The translations under genes and the position numbers were made by a program. The notes under the pieces were generated by a model, which was not told the DNA's origin, did not search any database, and saw nothing but the letters and a program-made list of their open reading frames with translations. A stretch of 64,000 nucleotides of DNA from Gordonia oryzae. GTDB taxonomy: Bacteria; Actinomycetota; Actinomycetes; Mycobacteriales; Mycobacteriaceae. This document shows positions 38,632 to 47,277 of this stretch, one piece after another. Each line of letters opens with the position of its first letter. Within the stretch, counting starts at the first letter, position 1. Location: positions 124,001 to 188,000 of the forward strand of contig NZ_RKMH01000006.1 in NCBI RefSeq assembly GCF_003797185.1, read 5' to 3'.

Positions 38632-39705
38632 TCAGCTTCGTCGAGGATGACAGCGTGCCGATGCTGCAGCGGCCCCTTCCGGCCCGGGAGACAGCAGTGT
38701 CAGACCACGCACAGCCGTTAAGACCTCATATGTGTTGGTTGATCCCTGATGCCGGATAGACGCCTCGTCACTTCGCGACGCCGATCCGATCAGCTGTTCA
38801 CAGCGCGCGGCCATCGTCCGTCGATCGCCCACGGGCAGCTGAGGTTCGTAGAGACTGACCTCGACCGCGACGGCCCGCATCCGCAGCACCCGGGCAAGGG
38901 TGTCCGCCGGCCCGTCGTCGCCGATGAAACCCGGTTCGGCCGTGGGGATTCCGGCGGCGCTGAAGGCGATACCGATGGGCAGGATCGGAACCCCCGCATC
39001 GAGGGCCGATTGGAAAAAGGCCGGCCGGAACCCGCCCTGCGCGCGGCCGCACCATGTGGTGCCCTCCGGGAAGACCGCCACCGACGAATCCCGTTCGAGC
39101 CCGGCGACGGCCTCGGAGATCACCGTCGGCAGCGTCCGCAGCGAACCGCGGTCGATAGAGATGACGCCCAAACGCCGCGCGAGCGTCGAGATCCCAGGCA
39201 TCGCGGCGACCTCGGACTTGGCGACGAAGTGTGCTGGCTGCACCACCGCGATCGCCAGGATGTCCAGATACGAGATGTGGTTGGCAACGATCAGTCCGCG
39301 GGCGCGCGATGGAAACGGTCGGCGATCGTCGATGGTGACACGTATTCCAATGGCGCGCAGCAGCTCTCGCGCCGCCCACCGCAGGTAGGCGCGGCGCACC
39401 AGCCGGGGTGTCACCGTGGCCATCAGCCCCACGAGTCCGATCATCACGGCCGTGGCCACCAGACGCGCGATCCGCAGGGCCACCACGATCCGCCCGACCC
39501 GCGGCCCGGCGTCGTCAAGACAGTGCGACCCGCAGGGGCTCGTCGGATACCACGCGTGTTTCACCTCGACCTCGGTATGCGCCGGGGTGCTCACCAGTCC
39601 GGCGGACTGGTCGAGTTCGGGCGAAGCGGCGGGGTGGGACTCCGCGGTACCCGGTTCTGTCCGCGGGTCCTCAAACGTGGCCCGAACGCCGACCGCCGCG
39701 GTCAC
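38632..39705 (-). CDS. PlsC-type lipid acyltransferase
   Basis: 1-acylglycerol-3-phosphate-type acyltransferase of 357 residues, homologue of Rv3026c. The acyltransferase blocks are NHISYLDIL (His143, Asp148), FVAKSEVAAMPGISTLARRL, GVISIDRGS and VAVFPEGTTW. An N-terminal segment with HAWYPTSPCGSHC and a membrane helix (VATAVMIGLVGLMATV) precedes them. GTG 39705 overlaps the stop of the GNAT-type gene (GTGA). The pair resembles the OlsB-OlsA arrangement for N-acylated amino-acid lipids. The last 40 residues look like run-on into decayed DNA. Lipid product is inferred only. Confidence 0.85.
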   Translation of the reverse strand: MTAAVGVRATFEDPRTEPGTAESHPAASPELDQSAGLVSTPAHTEVEVKHAWYPTSPCGSHCLDDAGPRVGRIVVALRIARLVATAVMIGLVGLMATVTPRLVRRAYLRWAARELLRAIGIRVTIDDRRPFPSRARGLIVANHISYLDILAIAVVQPAHFVAKSEVAAMPGISTLARRLGVISIDRGSLRTLPTVISEAVAGLERDSSVAVFPEGTTWCGRAQGGFRPAFFQSALDAGVPILPIGIAFSAAGIPTAEPGFIGDDGPADTLARVLRMRAVAVEVSLYEPQLPVGDRRTMAARCEQLIGSASRSDEASIRHQGSTNTYEVLTAVRGLTLLSPGPEGAAAASARCHPRRS

Positions 39706-40544
39706 GCCGCGCCGCCGAGCCGAACGACAGTGTCGCGGAGCCGGTCGAGATAGCGAAGGTTGGCACAGTCGAGATCCAGCACCGTCGGGAAATCACCGAC
39801 GTCGAAAGCCGGGTCGACCGCCGGGTCGCCGCACACCCGCGCACCGAGACGCAGGTAGGCGCGCATCAGCGGTGGAAGCACGACCCTATCCGGCGCAGGG
39901 ATAGCGTCGAGCGCCACGCCGTCGACCCGTGGACTCTCGTGCGGGAGCACCCGCCACCGCGCGCGGTAACGCTGGTTGAGTTCGTCCCTCGCGCCGCGCA
40001 GCGCGCTACCTCGAGCCGCACCATCGACGTCCGGACCGCCGAGCGGCATTGACACCGACCCCATCAGATATCGGTAGCCCGACTCCTGCAGGTAGCGCAG
40101 GATCGACGCCCACATCAACGCGGTGACCGACCCGTCCCGGTGTCCGGTCGCCACGCAGGCGCGGCCCATCTCAACGGTCATCGAGGCGATCTCGTCCAGT
40201 GCGGTCAGGTCGAACTCGGTGGAGCTGTACCAGCCGCCGGCGGCAATGGCGCGCGGCGGCGGCAATAACCGGGCGCAGCCGATGATGCCGTGTTCGGCGT
40301 GCCGGGCCAGCAGATGTTCACAGTGGTCGTCGAAGTGGTCTGCGTCGAGGCGGGATTCGGCGTCGCCGATGTCATCGGAGAATCCCGGTTCAGCGGCGAA
40401 GACCTCGAACCGGAAGCGCTGGGCGGCCGCGATGTCGGCCGGGTCGTCGGTGAGCACGATCCGCAACGGCCCCGCGTGCACCAGGGTACGGCGGGACAAG
40501 CCACGGTCGGTGCAGGTCGCAGCGGTAACAGGTCCAGATGTCAT
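39702..40544 (-). CDS. GNAT-type N-acyltransferase (OlsB/hemolysin-like, Rv3027c-type)
   Basis: A 280-residue protein of the Acetyltransf_5 family (ornithine N-acyltransferase OlsB and relatives), which use acyl-ACP or acyl-CoA. Visible features: RFRFEVFAAEPGFSDDIGDA, ESRLDADHFDDHCEHLLARH, ARLLPPPRAIAAGGWYSSTEFD, and VEMGRACVATGHRDGSVTAL, the cofactor-binding stretch. ATG 40544 (MTSGPVTAATCTDRG) is chosen; a longer open frame reaches 40619. It is coupled to the PlsC-type gene, which would add a second acyl chain in an ornithine-lipid-like pathway (inference). Confidence 0.8.
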   Translation of the reverse strand: MTSGPVTAATCTDRGLSRRTLVHAGPLRIVLTDDPADIAAAQRFRFEVFAAEPGFSDDIGDAESRLDADHFDDHCEHLLARHAEHGIIGCARLLPPPRAIAAGGWYSSTEFDLTALDEIASMTVEMGRACVATGHRDGSVTALMWASILRYLQESGYRYLMGSVSMPLGGPDVDGAARGSALRGARDELNQRYRARWRVLPHESPRVDGVALDAIPAPDRVVLPPLMRAYLRLGARVCGDPAVDPAFDVGDFPTVLDLDCANLRYLDRLRDTVVRLGGAA

Positions 40545-40657
40545 ACCTGAGATGAAAGCCAGACCGGGCATCGTGAGTGCGACGGCTGGTCGTCGTGTCG
40601 GTGCTGGTCGGGTGAACACGTCCAGCGTGGCCGACAGTAGCGTGAACTCTACGCAAA

Positions 40658-40706
40658 CACCGACAGCGCCCCCGGGAGATCGGACATCCCGGGGGCGCTG
40701 TCGGTG
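40658..40706 (-). terminator. Perfect 20-bp hairpin after etfA
   Basis: CACCGACAGCGCCCCCGGGA (40658-40677) is exactly complementary to 40687-40706 around a 9-base loop. It starts 14 bases after the etfA stop on the minus strand and is followed there by GTTTGCGT, a weak U-tract. It is the probable end of the etfBA transcript. Confidence 0.85.
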
Positions 40707-40719
40707 ACGCAGGAGGCGA

Positions 40720-41676
40720 CTACTTGCGCTTCTTGACCTCTTCGGTCAGCTGCGGGGCGACGTTGAACAGGTCGCCGACGATGCCGAAGTCCGAGATCTC
40801 GAAGATCGGGGCCTCTTCGTCCTTGTTGACCGCGACGATGGTCTTCGAGGTCTGCATGCCCGCACGATGCTGGATGGCACCGGAGATACCCAGGGCAACG
40901 TAGAGCTGAGGCGAGACTGTCTTACCGGTCTGACCGACCTGGAACTGACCCGGGTAGTAGCCGGAGTCGACGGCGGCACGCGAGGCACCCACAGCAGCAC
41001 CGAGCGAGTCGGCGAGTTCCTCGACCACCGAGAACTTGTCGGCACTGCCGACACCGCGGCCACCGGAGACCACGATCGAGGCCTCGGTCAGTTCCGGACG
41101 ATCGCCACCGACGTTGGCCTCGACCTTGGTGATCTTCACAGCGTTCTCCGCCTGCGCGGGAACCTCGACGTCGACGCGCTCGCCGGCACCGGCCTGCGGA
41201 GCCGCCTCGACACCACCCGGACGGACCGAGAACACCGGCACATCGCCCTTGGCCTGGGCCTCGACGGTGAACGCGCCACCGAAGATCGAGTGAATACCGA
41301 TACCGCCCTCCTTGACGTCGATGACGTCGGCGAGCACGCCCGATCCCAACCGCACGGCCAGGCGTCCGGCGATTTCCTTGCCGTCGGCGGTGGCCGCCAC
41401 GAGGATGCCGGCCGGCGACGCCGACTCGGCGATCGAGGCGAGCACGTCGACCTGCGGGCTGATCAGGTAGGTCGCGGCGTCCTCGGACTCGGCGACGTAG
41501 ACCTTCTCCGCACCGGCTTCTTTGAGGCCGTCGATGATACCGTCGGCCTTGCCGGGCGCGCCGACCACGACGGCCGACGGAGCACCCAATGCGCGGGCGG
41601 CGGTGATGAGTTCGCTGGTCACCTTCTTCAGGGCGCCCTCGGCGTCCTGCTCGACCAGAACGAGAACTTCTGCCAT
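40720..41676 (-). CDS. etfA: Electron transfer flavoprotein alpha subunit
   Basis: FAD-binding subunit (FixB) that carries electrons from acyl-CoA dehydrogenases to the membrane chain. The 318-residue protein has the N-terminal [20 protein letters not shown] and the C-terminal FAD domain with [59 protein letters not shown] and [21 protein letters not shown] 100-base gap containing short inverted repeats separates it from etfB. Equivalent to Rv3028c. Confidence 0.97.
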   Translation of the reverse strand: MAEVLVLVEQDAEGALKKVTSELITAARALGAPSAVVVGAPGKADGIIDGLKEAGAEKVYVAESEDAATYLISPQVDVLASIAESASPAGILVAATADGKEIAGRLAVRLGSGVLADVIDVKEGGIGIHSIFGGAFTVEAQAKGDVPVFSVRPGGVEAAPQAGAGERVDVEVPAQAENAVKITKVEANVGGDRPELTEASIVVSGGRGVGSADKFSVVEELADSLGAAVGASRAAVDSGYYPGQFQVGQTGKTVSPQLYVALGISGAIQHRAGMQTSKTIVAVNKDEEAPIFEISDFGIVGDLFNVAPQLTEEVKKRK

Positions 41677-41776
41677 TTTCGTTTACTCCTGGATGTATGT
41701 GGGACCCTGCGAAATTCGCTACCGGTTCAGGCCGGTGAGCAAGTTCGCGGGCACGGGTGGTGGTCTGCGGCCGGTG

Positions 41777-42562
41777 CTAGATGATCTTCTGCGCGACCAG
41801 GTACTCGGCCACCTTCACGCCACCGTCGCCCTCGTCGGCGACCCGCTCACCCGCGGTCTTCGGCGGCTTCGGGGTGGAGTTGGTGACCTCTGAGCCCGCG
41901 TTGGCCCGACCTACCTCGTCGGCCTCGACGTCGATCTCGGCCAGTCCGACGACCTGGACCTCTTTCTTCTTTGCGGCCATAATGCCCTTGAAGGAGGGGA
42001 AACGCGGCTCGTTGATCTTCTCGTTGACGCTGACGATCGCCGGCAGATCAGCGGTGATGTGATAAATGCCGTCGTCGGTCTCGCGCTCGCCGGTCAGGGT
42101 CTCGCCCTCCAGCGTGAGCTTGCGCAGATGCGTCAGGTGCGGGAGCTCGAGGTACTCGGCGATCATGGCCGGGATCGCGCCTACGCGACCATCGGTGGCC
42201 TCGTTGCCGGCGATGACGAGTTCGACACCCTCAACGGTGCCCAACGCACGGGCGAGCACGTAGGCGGTCTGCACCGCATCCGAGCCGTGCAAGGCGTCGT
42301 CTTTGATGTGTATGGCTTTGTCAGCACCCATCGACAGCGCCTTGCGGATCGCCTCGGTCGCCCGCTCCGGACCGGCCGTCAGCACCGTCACCTCGCCGCC
42401 GTTGGCTTCCTTGATCTGCAGCGCTTCTTCGACCGCACGCTCATTGATCTCATCGAGTACCGCATCGGCGGCCTCACGATCGAGGGTGTAATCGCCGTCA
42501 GAGAGCTTGCGCTCGGACCAGGTGTCAGGGACCTGCTTGATAAGAACGACAATATTTGTCAT
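41777..42562 (-). CDS. etfB: Electron transfer flavoprotein beta subunit
   Basis: AMP-binding subunit (FixA) of ETF, 261 residues. MTNIVVLIKQVPDTWSERKL opens the protein, with DEINERAVEEALQIKEANGG, GADKAIHIKDDALHGSDAVQ, VIAGNEATDGRVGAIPAMIA and FPSFKGIMAAKKKEVQVV, all standard. It is first gene of the etfB-etfA operon (Rv3029c-Rv3028c order) and divergent from the methylglucose-lipopolysaccharide-type cluster over 134 bases. Confidence 0.97.
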   Translation of the reverse strand: MTNIVVLIKQVPDTWSERKLSDGDYTLDREAADAVLDEINERAVEEALQIKEANGGEVTVLTAGPERATEAIRKALSMGADKAIHIKDDALHGSDAVQTAYVLARALGTVEGVELVIAGNEATDGRVGAIPAMIAEYLELPHLTHLRKLTLEGETLTGERETDDGIYHITADLPAIVSVNEKINEPRFPSFKGIMAAKKKEVQVVGLAEIDVEADEVGRANAGSEVTNSTPKPPKTAGERVADEGDGGVKVAEYLVAQKII

Positions 42563-42696
42563 GGGTCTTCGTCGACCTCCTGCGTCGGGTTTGGCAACTT
42601 ACCGGCGGGTAAGGCCATCGGTCTTCCCCACTTTAGCCCGTCCTATTATCGGGCAGAACATCGACTAGCTCACAAAATGGACGGGGGACTATTGTC

Positions 42697-43506
42697 GTGC
42701 GGATGACCGACGTACACCGGGATGTGCCACCCGGCACGCCGCGGACCCTGACATCGGACGAACAGCTAGCCCTCACCGGGGAGCGCACGGTCCCCGGTAT
42801 TCCCGCGGAGAACTACTGGTTCCGTCGTCACGAGGTCGCCTATGCCCACATCGTCGGTAGGTGTGCCGGGCGCCGGGTCCTCGAGGCCGGCTCCGGAGAG
42901 GGGTACGGTGCGGCAATGCTCGCAGACGCCGGCGCGCGGGTCACCTGCGTGGACTACGACGAGTCGGCCGTCGCCCACACGCGTCGTCGGTATCGGCAGG
43001 TGGAGGTCCGGCAGGGAAATCTGATCGACCTACCCCTGCCCGACGGGTCGGTGGACGTGGTGGTCAACTTCCAGGTGATCGAACACCTGTGGGATCAGCC
43101 GGCCTTCCTCACCGAATGCGCGCGTGTCCTGCGACCAGGCGGCGAACTGCTCATCTCCACTCCCAACCGGATCACCTTCTCCCCGGGCCGCGACACCCCC
43201 CTCAACCCGTTCCACACCCGCGAACTCAACGCCGCCGAATTGAGCGGATTACTCGCCGACGCCGGTTTCACCCTCACCTCGATGCTCGGCGTCCATCACG
43301 GCGAACGGCTCGCGGGTCTCGATCGCAAGTGGGGCGGTTCGCTCATCGACGCACAGATCGAACGTGCCCTCGCCGGCCAACCCTGGCCCGAGGACCTGAT
43401 CGCTGACGTCGCCAGGATCGGCGCGGAGGACTTCGACATCCGTGACGCAGACGACGCCGGGATCGACGCCAGTCTGGATCTGCTCGCGATCGCGATGCGG
43501 CCCTAG
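42697..43506 (+). CDS. SAM-dependent methyltransferase (Rv3030-like)
   Basis: Class I methyltransferase of 269 residues: RRVLEAGSGEGYGAAMLADA is the SAM-binding loop, CVDYDESAVAHTRRRY the acidic second strand, and VVVNFQVIEHLWDQPAFLTE with ARVLRPGGELLISTPNR the rest of the fold. It is first in the order methyltransferase-GH57-GT4, as in Rv3030-Rv3032, genes linked in mycobacteria to methylglucose lipopolysaccharide. It would then methylate glucose residues, but which hydroxyl is not visible. GTG 42697 has a GGGGGA site upstream at good spacing; ATG 42703 is the alternative. Confidence 0.87.
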   Translation: MRMTDVHRDVPPGTPRTLTSDEQLALTGERTVPGIPAENYWFRRHEVAYAHIVGRCAGRRVLEAGSGEGYGAAMLADAGARVTCVDYDESAVAHTRRRYRQVEVRQGNLIDLPLPDGSVDVVVNFQVIEHLWDQPAFLTECARVLRPGGELLISTPNRITFSPGRDTPLNPFHTRELNAAELSGLLADAGFTLTSMLGVHHGERLAGLDRKWGGSLIDAQIERALAGQPWPEDLIADVARIGAEDFDIRDADDAGIDASLDLLAIAMRP

Positions 43507-43509
43507 CGC

Positions 43510-45072
43510 ATGCCCACCCCACACCGGACCCCGCCGGCCCCCGTCCCGGGCCAGTTCACCCTGGTCCTGCACTCGCATCTGCCGTGGTTGGCCAACCACG
43601 GCAGATGGCCCGTCGGCGAGGAATGGCTGTATCAGTCGTGGGCCGCCTCGTACCTCCCGGTGTTCGCGATGCTGCGACGATTGGCCGCCGACGGTTTCTC
43701 TGACACGGTTTCGCTCGGGATCACCCCGGTGCTCGCCGCACAGCTCGACGACCCGCACTGCACGGCGTCGATGTATGAGTGGTTGGCCGACTGGCGGTTA
43801 CGGGCGATGGAGGCGGCCGTCGACGCCGACACCGACCGCCGTGCCCTGGGTCTACGTGAACACCGCAGCGCGACACAGGCATTGGGCGAATTCGAGCGCC
43901 ACTGGCGCCACGGTGGCGCGGCGACGATCCGCCAGGTGGCCGACAGCGGCGTCGCCGAGATCCTCGGCGGTCCGCTCGCCCATCCGTTCGCACCGTTGCT
44001 CGACGCCCGGCTGCGGCAATTCTCCTTGAGCGAAGGTCTCGTCGATGCCCAATTACGCTGGGGTACAAGACCGCACGGGATCTGGGCTCCCGAGTGCGCC
44101 TTCGCCCCGGGAATGGAAACCGAGTACGCCGCCGCGGGCGTCGGCCACTTCATCGTCGACGGCCCGACGCTGCACGGGGACACCGCACTCGGACGACCCG
44201 TCGGCACCGGCGACGTCCTGGCCTTCGGCCGTGACCTGACCGTCAGCTACCGGGTGTGGTCCCCGAAGTCGGGGTACCCGGGGCACGCCGCGTATCGCGA
44301 TTTCCACACCTACGATCACGCGACCGGACTCAAGCCGTCGCGGGTGACCGGGAAAACCGTGGCCGCCCAGGACAAGAAGCCCTACGACCCGCAGCGCGCC
44401 GATGCGGTGATCGATCGCCACGTCGACGACTTCATCGGCCACGTCCGCCAGCGCTTGATCTCCGAATCGCAGCGCATCGGACGACCGGCCCTGGTGGTCG
44501 CGGCCTTCGACACCGAGTTGTTCGGTCATTGGTGGCACGAGGGACCGGTCTGGCTCGAACGCGTCCTGCGCGGGCTACCCGAGGCGGGCGTGCAGGTGGG
44601 CACCCTCGCCGGTGCCGCCTCGCACGGCTATGTCGGTGCGCCCGTAGATCTTCCGGCCTCGTCGTGGGGATCGGGCAAGGACTGGCGCGTCTGGGAGGGG
44701 CCGCAGGTGTCACATCTCGTGCAGCTCAACGCCGAGGTGAGCCGGACCGCGCTCGAGGCGATCGACAAACTCGTCGACCCGCGGGTGGGCCGCAACCACG
44801 TCGCCGATCAGATCGTTCGTGAAACGCTGCTGACGGTCTCGTCGGACTGGCCGTTCATGGTGTCCAAGGACACCGCGGCCGACTATGCGATCGGCCGGGC
44901 CCATACCCACGCCCACGCGACCCGCGAAATCGTCGACGCCGCCCTCCGTGGCCGCGCCGACGCGGCGGAGAGGTTGCGACACAACTGGTCTCACGCCGAC
45001 AATCTGTTCGCCGACCTCGACGCCCGACGACTGCTCGAGATCACCGGCGCCGCAACCGGGCGGTGCCGGTGA
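43510..45072 (+). CDS. GH57-family alpha-glucan branching-type enzyme (Rv3031-like)
   Basis: Glycoside hydrolase family 57 protein of 520 residues. FTLVLHSHLPWLANHGRWPV is family region 1. GIWAPECAFAPGMET supplies the nucleophile Glu195, and VVAAFDTELFGHWWHEGPVW the acid Asp334. The WAPEC and FDTELFGHWW forms with a C-terminal helical domain match GH57 branching enzymes rather than amylases. In mycobacteria the orthologue belongs to the methylglucose lipopolysaccharide region. It follows the methyltransferase by three bases, and its stop overlaps the GT4 start (TGATG). Confidence 0.9.
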   Translation: MPTPHRTPPAPVPGQFTLVLHSHLPWLANHGRWPVGEEWLYQSWAASYLPVFAMLRRLAADGFSDTVSLGITPVLAAQLDDPHCTASMYEWLADWRLRAMEAAVDADTDRRALGLREHRSATQALGEFERHWRHGGAATIRQVADSGVAEILGGPLAHPFAPLLDARLRQFSLSEGLVDAQLRWGTRPHGIWAPECAFAPGMETEYAAAGVGHFIVDGPTLHGDTALGRPVGTGDVLAFGRDLTVSYRVWSPKSGYPGHAAYRDFHTYDHATGLKPSRVTGKTVAAQDKKPYDPQRADAVIDRHVDDFIGHVRQRLISESQRIGRPALVVAAFDTELFGHWWHEGPVWLERVLRGLPEAGVQVGTLAGAASHGYVGAPVDLPASSWGSGKDWRVWEGPQVSHLVQLNAEVSRTALEAIDKLVDPRVGRNHVADQIVRETLLTVSSDWPFMVSKDTAADYAIGRAHTHAHATREIVDAALRGRADAAERLRHNWSHADNLFADLDARRLLEITGAATGRCR

Positions 45073-46388
45073 TGCGGGTCCTACTCATCTCGTGGGAGTA
45101 CCCACCGGTCGTCGTCGGCGGGTTGGGTCGTCACGTGCACCATCTGGCCACCGAGTTGGCCGTCCTCGGCCACGACGTCGTCGTCCTCACCCGCCATCCC
45201 TCGGGTACCGATGCGGTGTCGCATCCGACGACCGATCGCATCGTCGACGGGGTGCGGGTGATCGCGGTGGCCGAGGACCCGCCGGAGTTCTCCTTCGGTA
45301 CCGACATGATGGCCTGGACACTGGCGATGGGCCACGGATTCATCCGAGCGGGGCTGACGATCCTCGCCGGCGAGCGGGGGTCACGAGCGACGAGCTGGAC
45401 TCCGGAGGTCGTCCACGCGCACGACTGGATCGTGGCGCACCCGGCCATCGCGCTCGCCGAGATCTTCGACGTGCCACTGATCTCCACGATCCACGCAACC
45501 GAGGCCGGACGCCACAGCGGCTGGGTCAGCGGCCAGATCAACCGCCAGGTCCACTCGGTGGAATGGTGGCTGGCGACCGACTCCGACGCCCTGATCACCT
45601 GCTCGGAGTCGATGCGCGACGAGGTGACCCGCCTGTTCGGCCCGTCGGTGCCCAACCCCTCCGGTACCGAGCGCCCTGTCTCGGGTCCCTGCCTCGCCGA
45701 TATCACGGTGATCCATAACGGCATCGACATCCGCGCGTGGCCGTTCGCGCCGCACTCGACGCCGACCGGTCCCGCCGAGTTGTTGTTCGCCGGCCGGCTC
45801 GAATACGAGAAGGGCGTACAGGACCTCATCGCCGCGCTCCCTCGTATCCGTCGTACCCACCCGGGCACAACGCTGACCATCGCCGGCACCGGAACGCAGC
45901 TGGAGTGGCTGACCGAGCAGGCCCGCCGACATCGGGTCGGGCGCGCGGTGACCTTCCTCGGCGCGGTCGATCATCGGGGCCTGGTGGAGTTGATGCATCG
46001 CTGCGCCGCGATCGTACTGCCGAGCCGCTACGAGCCGTTCGGGATCGTGGCACTCGAGGCCGCGGCGACCGGGATTCCCCTGGTGACCTCCACCGCGGGC
46101 GGCCTCGGTGAGGCGGTCTGCGACGGGGTGACCGGCCTGTCGTTCGAGCCCGCCGATGTGGCCGGACTGGCCGCGGCGGTGCGGGCCACCCTGACCGATC
46201 CCGGCTCGTCGGCGCAGCGCGCCCGCCGCGCGCGGGCACGGTTGTCGGAGGATTTCGCGTGGACGGAGGTCGCGGCGCGCACCGCGTCGGTCTACGCTTC
46301 GGCCAAACGTCGGGTCCGCCAACCGTCAGGGCGACCGATCATCAACCGACGCCCGCTACCCGAACGGGACCCGGCTCAGCCGGAGTGA
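45072..46388 (+). CDS. GT4-type alpha-1,4-glucosyltransferase (Rv3032-like)
   Basis: Retaining GT-B glycosyltransferase of 438 residues resembling Rv3032, which elongates alpha-1,4-glucan for methylglucose lipopolysaccharide. The N-terminal donor/acceptor loop is LLISWEYPPVVVGGLGRHVH; VVHAHDWIVAHPAIALAEIF and STIHATEAGRHSGWVSGQIN are glycogen-synthase-like. The C-terminal domain has LLFAGRLEYEKGVQDLIAAL and the GPGTD-like SRYEPFGIVALEAAATGIPL with the EX7E glutamates. ATG 45072 overlaps the GH57 stop by one base. An in-frame GTG at 45063 is less likely. Confidence 0.92.
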   Translation: MRVLLISWEYPPVVVGGLGRHVHHLATELAVLGHDVVVLTRHPSGTDAVSHPTTDRIVDGVRVIAVAEDPPEFSFGTDMMAWTLAMGHGFIRAGLTILAGERGSRATSWTPEVVHAHDWIVAHPAIALAEIFDVPLISTIHATEAGRHSGWVSGQINRQVHSVEWWLATDSDALITCSESMRDEVTRLFGPSVPNPSGTERPVSGPCLADITVIHNGIDIRAWPFAPHSTPTGPAELLFAGRLEYEKGVQDLIAALPRIRRTHPGTTLTIAGTGTQLEWLTEQARRHRVGRAVTFLGAVDHRGLVELMHRCAAIVLPSRYEPFGIVALEAAATGIPLVTSTAGGLGEAVCDGVTGLSFEPADVAGLAAAVRATLTDPGSSAQRARRARARLSEDFAWTEVAARTASVYASAKRRVRQPSGRPIINRRPLPERDPAQPE

Positions 46389-46391
46389 ACC

Positions 46392-47162
46392 CTACTTCTC
46401 CGACTGTGACTGCGTGCGCTCGATGTCGGCCTGGGCCTTCTTGCGCTCGATGTCGGCAAGTGCGCGTTCGAGTTCGGCACGCTGGGCGACGTTGGCATCC
46501 CAGGCATCCTTGCGATTCTTGACGACCCGGGCGGGCGCACCGACCGCGATCGAGTAGTCGGGGATCTCCCCACGCACCACCGTATGCGAACCGAGCACGC
46601 ACCCGCGTCCCACGATCGTGTTGCGCAGCACCGACACCTTGGCCGCGATCCAGGTGTCGGGCCCGATGCGCACCGGCCCCTTGACGATTCCCTGATCCTT
46701 GATGGGCAAGGTGATGTCGTCTGTCCGGTGGTCGAAATCGCAGATGTAGCACCAGTCGGCGATCAGCGTCGAACCACCTATCTCCAGGTCCAGATAGGAG
46801 TTGACGACGTTGTTGCATCCGAACACCGTCTTGTCGCCGATGCGCAGGCTGCCCTCGTGCGCGCGGATGGAGTTGCCGTCGCCGATGTGCACCCACCGAC
46901 CGATCTCCATCCGGCTCAGCTCGGGGGTCGCGTGGATTTCCACGTTGCGGCCCAGGAACACCATGCCGCGCAACACGATGTGAGGGTTGGCGAGCCGGAA
47001 TCGCGCCAGCCGCACGTATCGCACGAGATACCACGGGGTATATGCCCGATTACGCAGCACCCACCGCAGGGAGTCCAGGCTGACGAAACGCACCTGCGCC
47101 GGATCCCGACGTCGTCCGGCCCGCCACCTCGACCGGTAGCTGGCATTCCACATCGTCGTCAT
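46392..47162 (-). CDS. Hexapeptide-repeat acyltransferase (Rv3034c-like)
   Basis: Left-handed beta-helix acyltransferase of 256 residues. Hexapeptide turns include VLRGMVFLGRNVEIHATPEL, GRWVHIGDGNSIRAHEGSLR, VFGCNNVVNSYLDLEIGGST and IGPDTWIAAKVSVLRNTIVG; the likely catalytic His is in CDFDHRTDD. A charged coiled tail (AELERALADIERKKAQADIE) ends the protein. The orthologue in mycobacteria is a candidate acetyltransferase of methylglucose lipopolysaccharide. It is convergent with the GT4 gene (three-base gap). The start is ATG 47162 (MTTMWNASYRS), with MWNASYRS possible. Confidence 0.87.
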   Translation of the reverse strand: MTTMWNASYRSRWRAGRRRDPAQVRFVSLDSLRWVLRNRAYTPWYLVRYVRLARFRLANPHIVLRGMVFLGRNVEIHATPELSRMEIGRWVHIGDGNSIRAHEGSLRIGDKTVFGCNNVVNSYLDLEIGGSTLIADWCYICDFDHRTDDITLPIKDQGIVKGPVRIGPDTWIAAKVSVLRNTIVGRGCVLGSHTVVRGEIPDYSIAVGAPARVVKNRKDAWDANVAQRAELERALADIERKKAQADIERTQSQSEK

Positions 47163-47277
47163 GGATGGCCACCCTAATCGACTCCCCAGTGTGGCCATCG
47201 TCGGCGGGCCACACGATAGGCTCTACCGTTGGCGCCGCCGGTGCGAGGTTCCGACGGCCAGGCGAAGAGGAGCTCCG

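Noticed and set aside
41677-41776. Short inverted repeats (GCGAA-A-TTCGC, ACCGG-N6-CCGGT) between etfB and etfA
   Set aside because: Stems are only five base pairs without U-tract; the genes are clearly one operon, so no terminator is called.
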